Below are positions 6,130-14,410 of a stretch of DNA of 17,012 nt, in pieces; the first letter of the stretch is position 1, and every line of letters begins with the position of its first letter. Source of the stretch: DASPKW01 sp038244055. Its GTDB lineage: Bacteria; Planctomycetota; Phycisphaerae; Tepidisphaerales; Tepidisphaeraceae. The stretch spans positions 1 through 17,012 of the forward strand of contig JBBRTW010000107.1 of the NCBI GenBank assembly GCA_038244055.1, written 5' to 3'. The position numbers and the translations under genes are program-made. The notes under the pieces were generated by a model, which saw only the letters and a program-made list of their open reading frames with translations, had not been told where the DNA came from and searched no databases.

Positions 6130-8028
6130 ATGGACTATGTAGACCAAATCTTGAGCAAGCTGGCCGACCTCGTGCGGCAGCGGAAGTTTGTTGAATTGGA
6201 GACCGACACGCTCGAAATCAAACCGGTGCCGGCGGATGGGCACCAATGGAAGCAGATTCACCAGAGCGTCAATGCGTTTCTCAATACACGGGGAGGCATT
6301 GTCATTCTTGGTGTGAAGGAGGAGCAGAATCCGCGGCTCTACACAGCCTCTGGATGGAAAGAACAGGCTGAGAACAATCTGAGGGAGTTTGCGGGAAAGT
6401 TTACGGACCGAGATGGCAAGCCGACGGATTTGACGAGTTGTTTTCCTCCCAAGCAGATCCGGGAGCTTCCGGGCGGGCTGGGCAGGGTCTGCATTATTTA
6501 TGTCGATGAGTTGCCCGCAGATCAGAAATTCGTTTTTCTGAATGGGACGGGATATAAGCGGCACCTCACTGGCGACGTAAAACTCGGCGAATCGGAAATT
6601 GCGACTCAGGAAGAGTTCAAGCAGGAGGCAAAGAACGCGCGTGAGCTTCAGCCGGTGCCCGGACTTACTGAAGCGAATTTGGATCTGGCCAAACTCAACC
6701 AGTTCATCTTCCAACTCAATCAGCCAACGCCAGTCGAGACGATGAAATCAGACATCTTGCAGGCGCGACCTTTTTTGGAGCGGCGCTGTTTCATTAGGGG
6801 CGAATCGATCACCGTTTTAGGAGCCCTGGTCTGTGCTGCCTATCCCGGCGAATGCCTTGGCTTCCGAAGCCATCTTCACGGCTATGTCGACGTTTCTTCA
6901 CCTGCGGACGCATCCGATCCGGGCCGGCCAGTCGTTCAAGATAAACAGGATTTCGTTGATAACGTCCTCCAATTGATGGAGGCGGGTTTGGGATATCTCC
7001 AGCGAAACATCCAGGTCGGCGTCAGCCCTCGCGATGCAGGTGTTAATCTGCCGCAATACCCCACCGCGCTTCTTCGCGAAACAGTCAACAACGCGCTGGC
7101 CCATCGAGACTATGCGATCGACCGGCAAGTCATCCTCTCGATCAAACCTGGTAAGCACATTGCAATCCAGAATCCAGGGACGTTTCGACCCCAATTACTG
7201 ATCCAGGCACCGAATCACACCATTCCACTTTATCGTATTCTGCCTGAAGCCAAGCCTCGCAATCCCAAGCTAGCGGATGTCCTGCGCGTTTTCAGGAAAT
7301 GGGAAGGCCGAGGCATCGGCATGGCGACGCTGGTTAACATGTGTCTCGATAACCAGATGGATATTCCATTCTATCGCCTCCTTTCAGATGAAGTTCGGTT
7401 GCATGTCTGTGCGGGCCGATTACTCGACGAGCGCATGGAGAGACTTTTCCAATCCTTCGACGGCCACATTGAGAGTAGCTTGGGTGGCGGCGCTCTAACT
7501 CTGGAGCAAAAACTCGTCCTGAGCTACCTGATTAAGTCGGAATGGCATAATCAAAAGCTTGGATACACGATTCTCCTCACTGCCGACAACAATCATTTTG
7601 GAGCCATCGCCGGATTGGAACGGGCGCGGCTGATCTCAAAGCACTCCGACGGAAAGATTCATTATCCAGTTTACGTTGCGGACCGGGTTCTGGTCAGCCA
7701 CGATTACGCCGCTGAGTTGCGGGGGATTTTCGGCGCAGCTTTTGATGGCCTGCAACCCATTTTAAGGCAGTTGCTTGGAATCGTTTTCCGTTTCGGAAAA
7801 TACAGCAAAGCCAAGACGGTCAGTGCGAAGCAGGCGAGTTATGTCCTTTGGTATGATCAGGGCGATTCGGGCAGCATTGAACAGTTCGACGCCCATTACC
7901 GAAGGGTGCGAAGAACGTTCAACAAGCTTGAGGAGTTCGGCTATGTCAAGAAATCTGCGTTGAAACCGTCCGGTTATATTTTAAACGAGCAATATGGAGG
8001 CCGTTCGTGCGAAGCTAAGGGAGCGTAA
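6130..8028 (+). CDS. AlbA_2 (Schlafen-type) and RecG-C-like ATPase-domain protein
   Basis: The 632-residue protein combines an N-terminal AlbA_2 domain with a histidine-kinase-type ATPase fold of the kind annotated as ATP-dependent DNA helicase RecG C-terminal-like. AlbA_2 features are ETDTLEIKP (24-32) and NAFLNTRGGIVILGVKEE (48-65). ATPase features are ETVNNALAHRDY (317-328), GKHIAIQNPGTF (341-352) and RNPKLADVLR...WEGRGIGM (377-398). The C-terminal 200 residues look like winged-helix material, but are not named confidently. Such proteins are usually transcription regulators or parts of defence or mobile islands; the helicase name is misleading because no helicase motifs are present. It is a single gene with no partner. 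Its base composition is noticeably less GC-rich than the flanking genes, which suggests transfer. No Shine-Dalgarno is visible before ATG 6130. It converges with the DCC gene, 11 bases away. Confidence 0.85.
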   Translation: MDYVDQILSKLADLVRQRKFVELETDTLEIKPVPADGHQWKQIHQSVNAFLNTRGGIVILGVKEEQNPRLYTASGWKEQAENNLREFAGKFTDRDGKPTDLTSCFPPKQIRELPGGLGRVCIIYVDELPADQKFVFLNGTGYKRHLTGDVKLGESEIATQEEFKQEAKNARELQPVPGLTEANLDLAKLNQFIFQLNQPTPVETMKSDILQARPFLERRCFIRGESITVLGALVCAAYPGECLGFRSHLHGYVDVSSPADASDPGRPVVQDKQDFVDNVLQLMEAGLGYLQRNIQVGVSPRDAGVNLPQYPTALLRETVNNALAHRDYAIDRQVILSIKPGKHIAIQNPGTFRPQLLIQAPNHTIPLYRILPEAKPRNPKLADVLRVFRKWEGRGIGMATLVNMCLDNQMDIPFYRLLSDEVRLHVCAGRLLDERMERLFQSFDGHIESSLGGGALTLEQKLVLSYLIKSEWHNQKLGYTILLTADNNHFGAIAGLERARLISKHSDGKIHYPVYVADRVLVSHDYAAELRGIFGAAFDGLQPILRQLLGIVFRFGKYSKAKTVSAKQASYVLWYDQGDSGSIEQFDAHYRRVRRTFNKLEEFGYVKKSALKPSGYILNEQYGGRSCEAKGA

Positions 8029-8039
8029 TTCGAACATGA

Positions 8040-8462
8040 TTAGTGTCGTGCCGGCTCATCCAAAAACCGCCCCCGAATCTCCGCCGTCGGCATCCGGCAC
8101 GCGTCTTTCTTCCCGAACCACTTGTAGCGGTTGCGGGCGACGAAATCGTAAGCCCAGTTGCGGATCGGTTCGGGGATCGCGAAGCACACCGAAAACACCG
8201 GCCACAAACCCGTCAGCCGCCGGGCGATGTGCAGGGCGGCCGTGGATTTTCGGTAAGCGCGGGGGCCATCGATGAGGACGAGGCTGTCGATCGCCGATTT
8301 GTCGATCTTGAATTCATCGAGGAGAGCCTGGCCGGTGGGGGATTGAAGGGGAGCGAACTTGAACCGCCCGCGCGGATCGCGATCGATGATGAAGTTGACC
8401 GAGGCCTCGCAGAAGTTGCAGAGGCCGTCGAAGAGGATGATGAGGCGGAGGGTGCGGGGCAT
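8040..8462 (-). CDS. Thiol-disulfide oxidoreductase, DCC family (DUF393)
   Basis: The 140-residue protein has the family opening LIILFDGLCNFCEASVNF (8-25) with the defining D-G-x-C-x-x-C (C15, C18) and the usual follow-up FIIDRDPRGRFKFAPLQS. A C-terminal YDFVARNRYKWFGK (114-127) is also family-typical. DCC proteins have a thioredoxin-like fold and are predicted thiol redox enzymes; substrates are mostly unknown. Length matches the family. No ribosome site stands out before ATG 8462; the upstream bases are occupied by a degenerate heptamer repeat. It lies downstream of the large oxidoreductase on the same strand, but a terminator separates them. Confidence 0.93.
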   Translation of the reverse strand: MPRTLRLIILFDGLCNFCEASVNFIIDRDPRGRFKFAPLQSPTGQALLDEFKIDKSAIDSLVLIDGPRAYRKSTAALHIARRLTGLWPVFSVCFAIPEPIRNWAYDFVARNRYKWFGKKDACRMPTAEIRGRFLDEPARH

Positions 8463-8481
8463 TATGGGATTGTAGGGGGAA

Positions 8482-8523
8482 GTGAGTCGTTAGTAGACAG
8501 CAGATCGTAGTAGGCAGGAATGA
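8482..8523. repeat. Degenerate heptamer array upstream of the DCC gene
   Basis: Units GTGAGTC, GTTAGTA, GACAGCA, GATCGTA, GTAGGCA, GGAATGA keep seven-base phase, with G first and mostly A last. Divergence is high, so this is a weaker member of the heptamer theme seen at 781-1055. Confidence 0.4.
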
Positions 8524-8538
8524 TGACGAAAGACGTTC

Positions 8539-8644
8539 GCAAAGAGGCAAAGACGCAAAGACGCAAAGAAGAAAAAGCAAAGAAAAAGATCTTTTGTCTT
8601 TCTTTTTTTCTTCTCTGTTTCTTTGCGCCTTTGCGTCTTGGCGA
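8539..8644. repeat. GCAAAGAC octamer palindrome (intergenic)
   Basis: Four eight-base units GCAAAGAG, GCAAAGAC, GCAAAGAC, GCAAAGAA open the element. After an A/T-rich centre it closes with the inverted form CTTTGCGCCTTTGCGTCTTGGC (split here: CTTTGCGCC, TTTGCGTC, TTGGC). The arms can fold into a long imperfect hairpin. It resembles a CGCAAAGACGCAAAG repeat I have met between genes of many environmental bacteria. It separates the oxidoreductase terminator from the DCC gene. Confidence 0.75.
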
Positions 8645-8692
8645 TCGCATTTTGATCGAACACCAAAACCCGCCACCCCGACCGCGGCGAAC

Positions 8693-8728
8693 AAAACTCC
8701 CGCGCGGGCCGAGAGGCCGCGCGGGAGT
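8693..8728 (-). terminator. Rho-independent terminator of the oxidoreductase gene
   Basis: ACTCCCGCGCGG (8696-8707) pairs perfectly with CCGCGCGGGAGT (8717-8728) over 12 bases, with a nine-base loop that can extend the stem. On the minus strand the stem is followed by TTTTG. It lies about 42 bases past the oxidoreductase stop codon, in the right orientation. Confidence 0.85.
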
Positions 8729-8769
8729 CGGGGGATAAGCGAATGTGATTTACTGCAGGTTGCGCGGCG

Positions 8770-11700
8770 TTATGCGTGCGTCGGCGTTTCCGATTCAGCG
8801 CGGACATCGCGGTTGAGATGCATCTCGACGGCCAGGGCCTCGCCTGAAGGGGGCGGAGTGGCCGATGCGCCGGTGAGGAGGGCTTCGACTTCCTTCACGA
8901 TCTGGTCCTGCTTGGGGTAGCGGATTTCGCGATATCCGGTTGCTTCCTCCGGAGCCCGCAGCGCCTGTATGGCCTGCGCGTAGGCCGGGTCGCCATCGAG
9001 GCGGACGCGGTCCAAAAGCGCGATGTACCAGTCGCGGAAGGCTTTTTCTTTGGTGTGCATTCCCGGCAGGCGGCGAAGCCATTTCATCTTGCTCACCAGC
9101 TTGAGCTGCCAGTCGGTGGTGGTGATGTTGAGGCGGATTTTCCACTTGCCGATGCCGATTTCGGGCTTGGTGTGGTGGCGGTATTTGATGCGGTCGCCGT
9201 TGGAGGTATCGACACCGTACTTGGTGATATCGCGCTGCTTCTTCTCGTAGCGCGTCAGCAGGTAGGAGACGTAGACTTCATCCTTGATCAGCATCACCTT
9301 GGCCAGGCTGAACACCGCGGCGCTGGTGGCCGCGAACTTGCGGGCGGCGGAGTCGCGCTTGTAGACGGCGCGGATCAGGTCCGCGTAGCGGCGGGCCAGC
9401 TTGTGATCCTGGTATTGCATGAGGTCGTAGAGGCGCAGGGCGAGATCGTACTTGAGCTGCCCGGGAAGGTCCTTCATGGCGCGGATGGTGCCGTGGACGA
9501 GCTGCTCGAAGCGGTTGGCGCGGCGCCGGCCGAAGAGGCGCTTCTTGCGGAGGATGCGGGTCTTGTTGGTGACCAGATGCTCCCAGGTGAGCGGCTCGGG
9601 GCGGTTGGGGAGGGCGCGGGGCTCAAGGGCGAGCTTGCGGCCGATATTAAAGGCCTTGAGGTTCTTGCGGTGATCCCGGCGGATGGTGTCCTTGATGGCC
9701 CAGGCGATCGCGTGCGCGGAGACGGGGATCAGGCCGAGCTGATAGGCCACGCCGAGAATCATGATGTTCACATACTGCTTGGAGCCCAGGCGCTCTTCGC
9801 AGAGCTTGGAGATGTTCTTGGCGTAGGAATGGTCTTCGCGGCAGTTGGCGAAGATTTCATCCTTGAGCTTGTCGGGGTCGAAATCGGACTCGCCCAGGAG
9901 CGTGAGGATGGTGGGCTGCTTGTGGAGGTTGACGACGGCGCAGGTGCGGTCTTTGGTCGCGACGCGGAACTGCTCGCGCGGGTCAATGGCGCGGACGCCT
10001 TCGAGGACGTCGATGGCCAGCAGCAGATCGGCCCGGCCGTAGGGGATGGTGCCTGTTGTTGGATAGTGTTGAGTGCTTGCGGATTGGCCAGTCGTCAATC
10101 GTCCATGGTCAATGGTCAATTGTGAATTGCCCGTTGTCCGTTGTCCGTTGTCCGTTGCTAAGAGGCCCTCGCCAGGTCCAACTGACAACGGACCACGGAC
10201 CACTGACAATGGCTCTTCTCGTTTCTCGCTTCTAACTTCTACCTTCTGCTCCGCATCATCCTTCACAAACGTAATCTGCGAATACACTCCGCCGTTGCGG
10301 ATGGCCAGGCCTTTCTTATCCGCGAAGATGATGCGGTAGCCCTGCTTGTGGCCGGCGCGGACGAGGATCGCGCCGACGACGCCGATGCCCATTCCGCCGA
10401 CGCCCGCCATGTGGACGCGCCAGGCATCGCCGGGTTTGTCCATCTTGTGGACGGGCGTCGATTCCGGCAGCTTATCCAGCGCCAGATGCGGCAGGAGATA
10501 GCGGCGGCGCTTCTGGCGGATGATGGTGACCTGCTCGAAGCTGGGGCAGGGTTTGATATCGATGCCGATGTCGTTGGTGGCGCGGACGCGCTCGCAGGCG
10601 CCATCGTTCACGCACCAGGTCAGATCGGTATCGACCTTTCGGCCGTAATCCGTATCCACCAGCGTCAGCCCGGGGCAGGCGGTCTGCTTGGTGCATTCGA
10701 GGCACCCTTCGCAGACTTCGGGGGTGATGTTCATGTGCGTCTTGGAGGGGAGGTAGCCCTTCTCCTTGACGGTCTTGCGCTCCTGCTTGATCACCTTGCG
10801 CTGGTAGGTGATGCCGCATTCCTTGTCGGCGATGATGATCTTCACGCCATCGGCCAGGATCGTATTCTCCAGTACATGGCGATAGGCATCGCGCTTGGCG
10901 GGGGAGAGGCGATTGATCGAGACCGGCGCATCGCCCACCATGCCGCGGACGACCTTCTCGATGTCCTGGATGTAGTGGGTATTGCCGAACGCATCGGATT
11001 CCTGGCCGGCATGATCCTGGTGGCCGGTCATGGCGGTGGTCTTGTTCTCCAGGATGATGAAGGTGATATCCTGGTTGGCCTTGATGGCGTTGGAGATGGC
11101 GATCTGGCCGGAGTGGAAGAACGTGCCATCGCCCATGAAGACGAGCTGCTTGTTGGTGATGAAGGGGTCGATGCCGCTGCCGGTGCCGCCGCCGAGACCC
11201 ATGCCGCTGTAATTGTGCATGAGCTGTTCGGTGGGGGCGAACATGAGCATCGTGTAGCAGCCGGTATCGCCATGGGCGACGAGATCGACCGGGGCCCGGC
11301 CGTGCATCTTGGCCATGTAGGCCGTGTCCTGGAAGTTCTTGCGGACTTCGAGGAGCGCGGCCGAGGAATCGCGATGCGGGCAGCCGGGGCAGAAGGTGGG
11401 TGTGCGGGCGACGATATCGGATTCGGAGATGACCTGGAGCTTGGGGCGGGAAACGCGGCGGAGCAGATCGAGCTCGGCCGAAAGCCGGCCATTGCGCATG
11501 TCGGCGGGGATTTCATCCGTGTCTTTGATGAGCGGGATGATGAGCTGGGCGAGGACCGAGGGGTTGAGGCCGCGAAGTTCGGGAATGCCGGGACGGCCGG
11601 AGTTGCGAGTTGCGAGTTGCGAGTTGCGAGTCATCTCGCTGTCTGACGCATCTGACAACGGACCTTCTCGCTTCTCGCTTCTCGCTTCTCGCTTCTCTGG

Positions 11701-12759
11701 AAACGCCTTCCCGTACAGCCGCGAGGAGATGGCCGAAGCTTGCTCGCTGGAGAACTCGTGGAACAGTCGATCGCGGATATTTTTCTCGAGGAAGCTGCGG
11801 CGTTCTTCGATCACCACCATCGTCTTGCAGAGCTTGCCGAACTCGGCCACGAGCTGGACATCGGTGGGGTAGGGCATGCCCATCTGGAGGATCGGGAATG
11901 CGCCGTACAGGCCCAGGTCCGCCAGGACATGATCGAGATACGGCCCAGCCATTCCGGTGACGATGAAGCCGAGGGGCGCGGGGTTCATCGTGAAGGTGGT
12001 GGCGGGGATGATCTTATTGAGGCCGAGCTTGCGGGCGGCGGCGATGGTGCGGGCGTGGCGCTCGGGCATCTTGAGCTCTTCGCGCCAGGTGCGGGGTGGG
12101 AGCAGGAGCTTATTGAGATCGATCGCGGCGGTTTCGAGGGCAACCCGCTGTTTGGTGTTGATGACCGGCCACTGGTTCGGCTTGCAATCGACACTGCCGC
12201 CGCCATCGGCCTGGGCGGTGGTGACGACATACCCGATATACAGCCCGGCCACCTGCGAGAGCTTGAAGCAGAGATCGATCCAGTCCTTGACCTCCTGGAT
12301 CGTGCCCGGCTCGACAATGGGCATGCGGAGGTGTTCGAAGAGGAAGCGCGAGTCGGCCGGGACTTGCGTGGAATCGCACCACGGATCATCGCCGGCGATG
12401 AGGATCGCCCCGCCCTGCGGATGCGCCCCGGCCAGGTTGCCCAGCGCCAGGGCATCGGAGGCGACATGCACACCCACCGATTTCATGACCGCGATCGAGC
12501 GGCAGGGGGCCATCTGCGAGCCATTGAGGGCGGCCACGCCGAGGGCTTCGTTGTTGGACTGAAAGGCGCGGACGCCCTTGTCTTTGAGCAGCGGCGCGAT
12601 GTCGCTGCATACATCGAAGAACCCGGCCACCGGCGAACCGGGGTAGCCGGTGAGCAGATGCGTGCCGCCCTCGGCTTCGAGGGCACCTTTGACGAGAAGT
12701 TCATTACCGGTAAATATTTCGCGGCCTGAAGAGGCCATGAAGCGCGGGTCGATAGGCAT
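8770..12759 (-). CDS. Fused indolepyruvate:ferredoxin oxidoreductase-like protein with two in-frame repeat inserts
   Basis: A single-chain thiamine-diphosphate 2-oxoacid oxidoreductase of the fused IorA-IorB type, which decarboxylates an aryl or similar 2-oxoacid to the acyl-CoA while reducing an Fe-S acceptor. Order in 1329 residues: pyrimidine-binding lobe with LLTGYPGSPVAGFFDV (35-50); FCPGCPHR (456-463); TPP-binding GDGTFFHSGQ (543-552) ending at EN (571-572); Fe-S ligands CEGCLEC (683-689), C695, C716, C722 and CPSFEQV (738-744), a pattern shared with proteobacterial fused enzymes; gamma domain from GVGGMGIGVVG (786-796) to GVYSQITF; then a C-terminal region probably matching DUF6537. 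Residues about 353-387 and 841-895 translate heptamer repeats and are not native; both lie at loops. Without them it is about 1240 residues, near but above the roughly 1150-1200 I expect. Start ATG 12759 has only a weak GGA upstream; ATG at residue 8 is an alternative. Confidence 0.9.
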   Translation of the reverse strand: MPIDPRFMASSGREIFTGNELLVKGALEAEGGTHLLTGYPGSPVAGFFDVCSDIAPLLKDKGVRAFQSNNEALGVAALNGSQMAPCRSIAVMKSVGVHVASDALALGNLAGAHPQGGAILIAGDDPWCDSTQVPADSRFLFEHLRMPIVEPGTIQEVKDWIDLCFKLSQVAGLYIGYVVTTAQADGGGSVDCKPNQWPVINTKQRVALETAAIDLNKLLLPPRTWREELKMPERHARTIAAARKLGLNKIIPATTFTMNPAPLGFIVTGMAGPYLDHVLADLGLYGAFPILQMGMPYPTDVQLVAEFGKLCKTMVVIEERRSFLEKNIRDRLFHEFSSEQASAISSRLYGKAFPEKREARSEKREGPLSDASDSEMTRNSQLATRNSGRPGIPELRGLNPSVLAQLIIPLIKDTDEIPADMRNGRLSAELDLLRRVSRPKLQVISESDIVARTPTFCPGCPHRDSSAALLEVRKNFQDTAYMAKMHGRAPVDLVAHGDTGCYTMLMFAPTEQLMHNYSGMGLGGGTGSGIDPFITNKQLVFMGDGTFFHSGQIAISNAIKANQDITFIILENKTTAMTGHQDHAGQESDAFGNTHYIQDIEKVVRGMVGDAPVSINRLSPAKRDAYRHVLENTILADGVKIIIADKECGITYQRKVIKQERKTVKEKGYLPSKTHMNITPEVCEGCLECTKQTACPGLTLVDTDYGRKVDTDLTWCVNDGACERVRATNDIGIDIKPCPSFEQVTIIRQKRRRYLLPHLALDKLPESTPVHKMDKPGDAWRVHMAGVGGMGIGVVGAILVRAGHKQGYRIIFADKKGLAIRNGGVYSQITFVKDDAEQKVEVRSEKREEPLSVVRGPLSVGPGEGLLATDNGQRTTGNSQLTIDHGRLTTGQSASTQHYPTTGTIPYGRADLLLAIDVLEGVRAIDPREQFRVATKDRTCAVVNLHKQPTILTLLGESDFDPDKLKDEIFANCREDHSYAKNISKLCEERLGSKQYVNIMILGVAYQLGLIPVSAHAIAWAIKDTIRRDHRKNLKAFNIGRKLALEPRALPNRPEPLTWEHLVTNKTRILRKKRLFGRRRANRFEQLVHGTIRAMKDLPGQLKYDLALRLYDLMQYQDHKLARRYADLIRAVYKRDSAARKFAATSAAVFSLAKVMLIKDEVYVSYLLTRYEKKQRDITKYGVDTSNGDRIKYRHHTKPEIGIGKWKIRLNITTTDWQLKLVSKMKWLRRLPGMHTKEKAFRDWYIALLDRVRLDGDPAYAQAIQALRAPEEATGYREIRYPKQDQIVKEVEALLTGASATPPPSGEALAVEMHLNRDVRAESETPTHA
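10094..10249. repeat. Composite heptamer element in the oxidoreductase gene (site C)
   Basis: Nine in-phase units (GTCAATC, GTCCATG, GTCAATG, GTCAATT, GTGAATT, GCCCGTT, then GTCCGTT three times) fill 10094-10156. A 23-base spacer follows, then inverted AACTGAC, AACGGAC, CACGGAC, CACTGAC (10180-10207) and five CTTCTCG-type units (10215-10249). The module order equals that at 781-1055. On the gene strand it encodes SEKREEPLSVV, ATDNGQRTT and similar. The frame is kept, and the site is the gamma-domain loop between ITFVKDD and IPYGRADLLL. Confidence 0.93.
11602..11698. repeat. Composite heptamer element in the oxidoreductase gene (site B)
   Basis: Four perfect GTTGCGA units (11602-11629) and GTCATCT are followed by a short centre containing CTGACAACGGACC, then four perfect CTTCTCG units and a fifth CTTCTCT (11664-11698). 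The GTCCGTT array of sites A and C is absent on the left, leaving only the inverted CTGACAACGGACC. The gene strand encodes EKREARSEKRE and NSQLATRNS. The host frame is kept. Confidence 0.93.
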
Positions 12760-13114
12760 GATATTTTGTCCAGCCTGTCCTTGAGCGCTGACCTTGTGGG
12801 TCGGGACGTGGCTAACGATCGGTTTCGTCTGACGCTTCCGGGGCGGATGCGGCTAAACGATACGGATGATCGCAGGGGACGTCCGGGAAGCGCTGCGTGG
12901 AAAAGACTTTTTGCCAGGCCGGGGACGGAGAGGACGATCCTGCCCGTATCGGGGCCGATCTGGCGGCATATCCGCTCGCTGGGAGACGGGCGGGATATTG
13001 TCCGCGAAGGGGCGGGGAATGCAATAGGAAAGTGACGATGGCGGAGTGGCGATGGCGTAAGTACTGGATGGGGCCGTGGTTGCAAGCGTATCGGTGATTC
13101 ACGGTTCGGCATGA
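12760..13114. other. Intergenic region with no supportable gene
   Basis: No open frame here shows recognisable motifs. The stretch should hold the oxidoreductase promoter. GGGACGTGGCTAAC (12804-12817) echoes, in inverted orientation, the GTTAGCC...CGTCC arm at 13115. A near repeat GGCTAAACGATACGG lies at 12851. Confidence 0.4.
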
Positions 13115-13210
13115 GTTAGCCGAGCGCGTCCGATGGGACCACTTCACGAACGGTCATGGCGCTGGGAATTGTCACGCCGCTGGACGCGCTTCGCAAGCGA
13201 AGCGGCTAAC
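13115..13210. repeat. GTTAGCCG inverted repeat overlapping the hydrolase stop
   Basis: Left arm GTTAGCCGAGCGCGTCC (13115-13131) is inverted at 13182-13210 as GGACGCG...GCGGCTAAC. The right arm carries an extra perfect hairpin, CGCTTCG-CAAG-CGAAGCG (13187-13204). The stop TAG of the hydrolase (13206-13208) is part of the right arm. No T-run follows, so it is a dispersed palindrome rather than a standard intrinsic terminator. Confidence 0.7.
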
Positions 13211-14297
13211 TGGCATTCGTCGGCGGCCCAAGCTCGGGCTCGGCGATGGTCGGCCGCGATCTCTTGAGGAAGATGGCGATTCCAATCACCGCCGCCAGCA
13301 GCGTTGCCGCGATGATCGAGGATACAATGATCGGCGTCATCGCCGAAGTCTCTCCGGCCAGATACGGCGCGTGGGCGGGAGGATGAAGCAGGGATTCATT
13401 GAGGAAATCGCGGACGTACTGATCGTGGCTCGGAATATTCCGCGCGGCATCCCCTTTGAAGGACCAGACACTGCGATGATTCCCCGGGGCGACCACCAGG
13501 CGCTTGAACTCCGGCTTTGAGGGGCTGGCATCGAGAATGGCCCGCTGATCCTCGGGCGGGAAGGAATCGGACTCGCCCGAATAGATCCAGATGCGCAGGT
13601 CATTGCGATTGGCCACCGCCTTGGGGATATCCACCTCGCGGAGTTTTTCCTTCAGCGACGCTGGTACGGGGTTGTGCCCATCGAGATACGATTCCACCGC
13701 GCCGGCCGCGAGTTGGCCGACGACCGAGCCGATGCCGACGGGGGCGCGGGAGAGCTTGTCGCCGGTGAAGAGCTTGATGCCGTAATCGGTCATCTGGCGG
13801 GTGGCCAGTTCGGCGTTGCGGAAGGGGCTGACCGCGATCACGCCTTCGATGCGCGGGTCCATCGAGGCCCAGCGCAGCCCGGTGGAGGCACCCATGGAGC
13901 GGCCGTAGATGACGAAGGGGCGCTGCAGGTTTTTCTGGTCGGCCCAGTCGACGAGGGCTTTGACTTCATCGATCTCGTAATAGCCCAGGGTGGAGGTCGT
14001 GCCGGTCTTGGAGGAAGCGCCGTGATTGCGGAAATCGAGCATCAGGGCATTCCACCCTTCGGTGTCGCGAATCCATTCGTGGTTGACGGACCACTCCTTG
14101 GAATTGTTGTAGCCGTGCAGGATGAAGCAGGTGCCCTTGGGGTTGGTGGCCGGGAGAAACCAGCAATCGATATCGGCCTGCGGCGGGTTGGCGGTGCGCA
14201 GGCGGAATGCTTCGAAAGGGCCGGTCGGGTTGCGCGCCGCGGCGATGCTCGCGAGCGCGCAGAAGGCGAAGAGGAAGATGGCCGGTCGAATGCGCAT
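13206..14297 (-). CDS. Exported alpha/beta hydrolase with C-terminal membrane anchor
   Basis: A 363-residue serine hydrolase of the alpha/beta fold. The signal peptide is 1-21 (FLFAFCALASIAAA). The oxyanion region is CFILHGYNNSKEW (57-69), the nucleophile elbow YGRSMGAS (131-138) gives Ser134, and the likely acid and base are Asp244 (SGESDSF) and His274 (PGNHRS). A single hydrophobic helix at 321-344 ends in KRSR, so the enzyme probably sits outside the membrane, tethered at the C-terminus. The substrate is unknown; esterase or peptidase activity are both possible in this fold. Start ATG 14297 is chosen for the signal peptide; its ribosome site is weak. It is divergent from the SASA esterase with 113 bases between. 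Its stop codon lies in a palindromic repeat. Confidence 0.88.
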   Translation of the reverse strand: MRIRPAIFLFAFCALASIAAARNPTGPFEAFRLRTANPPQADIDCWFLPATNPKGTCFILHGYNNSKEWSVNHEWIRDTEGWNALMLDFRNHGASSKTGTTSTLGYYEIDEVKALVDWADQKNLQRPFVIYGRSMGASTGLRWASMDPRIEGVIAVSPFRNAELATRQMTDYGIKLFTGDKLSRAPVGIGSVVGQLAAGAVESYLDGHNPVPASLKEKLREVDIPKAVANRNDLRIWIYSGESDSFPPEDQRAILDASPSKPEFKRLVVAPGNHRSVWSFKGDAARNIPSHDQYVRDFLNESLLHPPAHAPYLAGETSAMTPIIVSSIIAATLLAAVIGIAIFLKRSRPTIAEPELGPPTNAS

Positions 14298-14381
14298 GAT
14301 TGAGGATGAGGAACCACCGCGAGGCAGATGTTATCGAATGCCTACATGCGGGCAAGTAAATTCCACGCGAATCGGGCTGGT

Positions 14382-14402
14382 GGGTAGTATACGGCGAAGG
14401 AG
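14382..14402 (+). promoter_or_regulatory. Promoter-like word and ribosome site of the SASA esterase gene
   Basis: GGGTAGTAT (14382-14390) resembles a -10 region, and AAGGAG (14397-14402) lies eight bases before ATG 14411, a strong Shine-Dalgarno that fixes the start. The -10 call is weak because only a very short leader would result and no -35 was identified. Confidence 0.4.
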
Positions 14403-14410
14403 CACGAAAA

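Noticed and set aside
6130..8028. True RecG helicase
   Set aside because: No DEAD/H or helicase C motifs are present; only the AlbA_2 and ATPase-fold signatures behind the common misnomer are visible.
10348..11646. Long plus-strand frame opposite the oxidoreductase
   Set aside because: It is an antisense shadow; the minus strand carries clear TPP and Fe-S motifs over the same range.
12483..13147. Frames in the gap upstream of the oxidoreductase
   Set aside because: They show only Arg/Ser/Pro-rich translation typical of out-of-frame GC-rich DNA.
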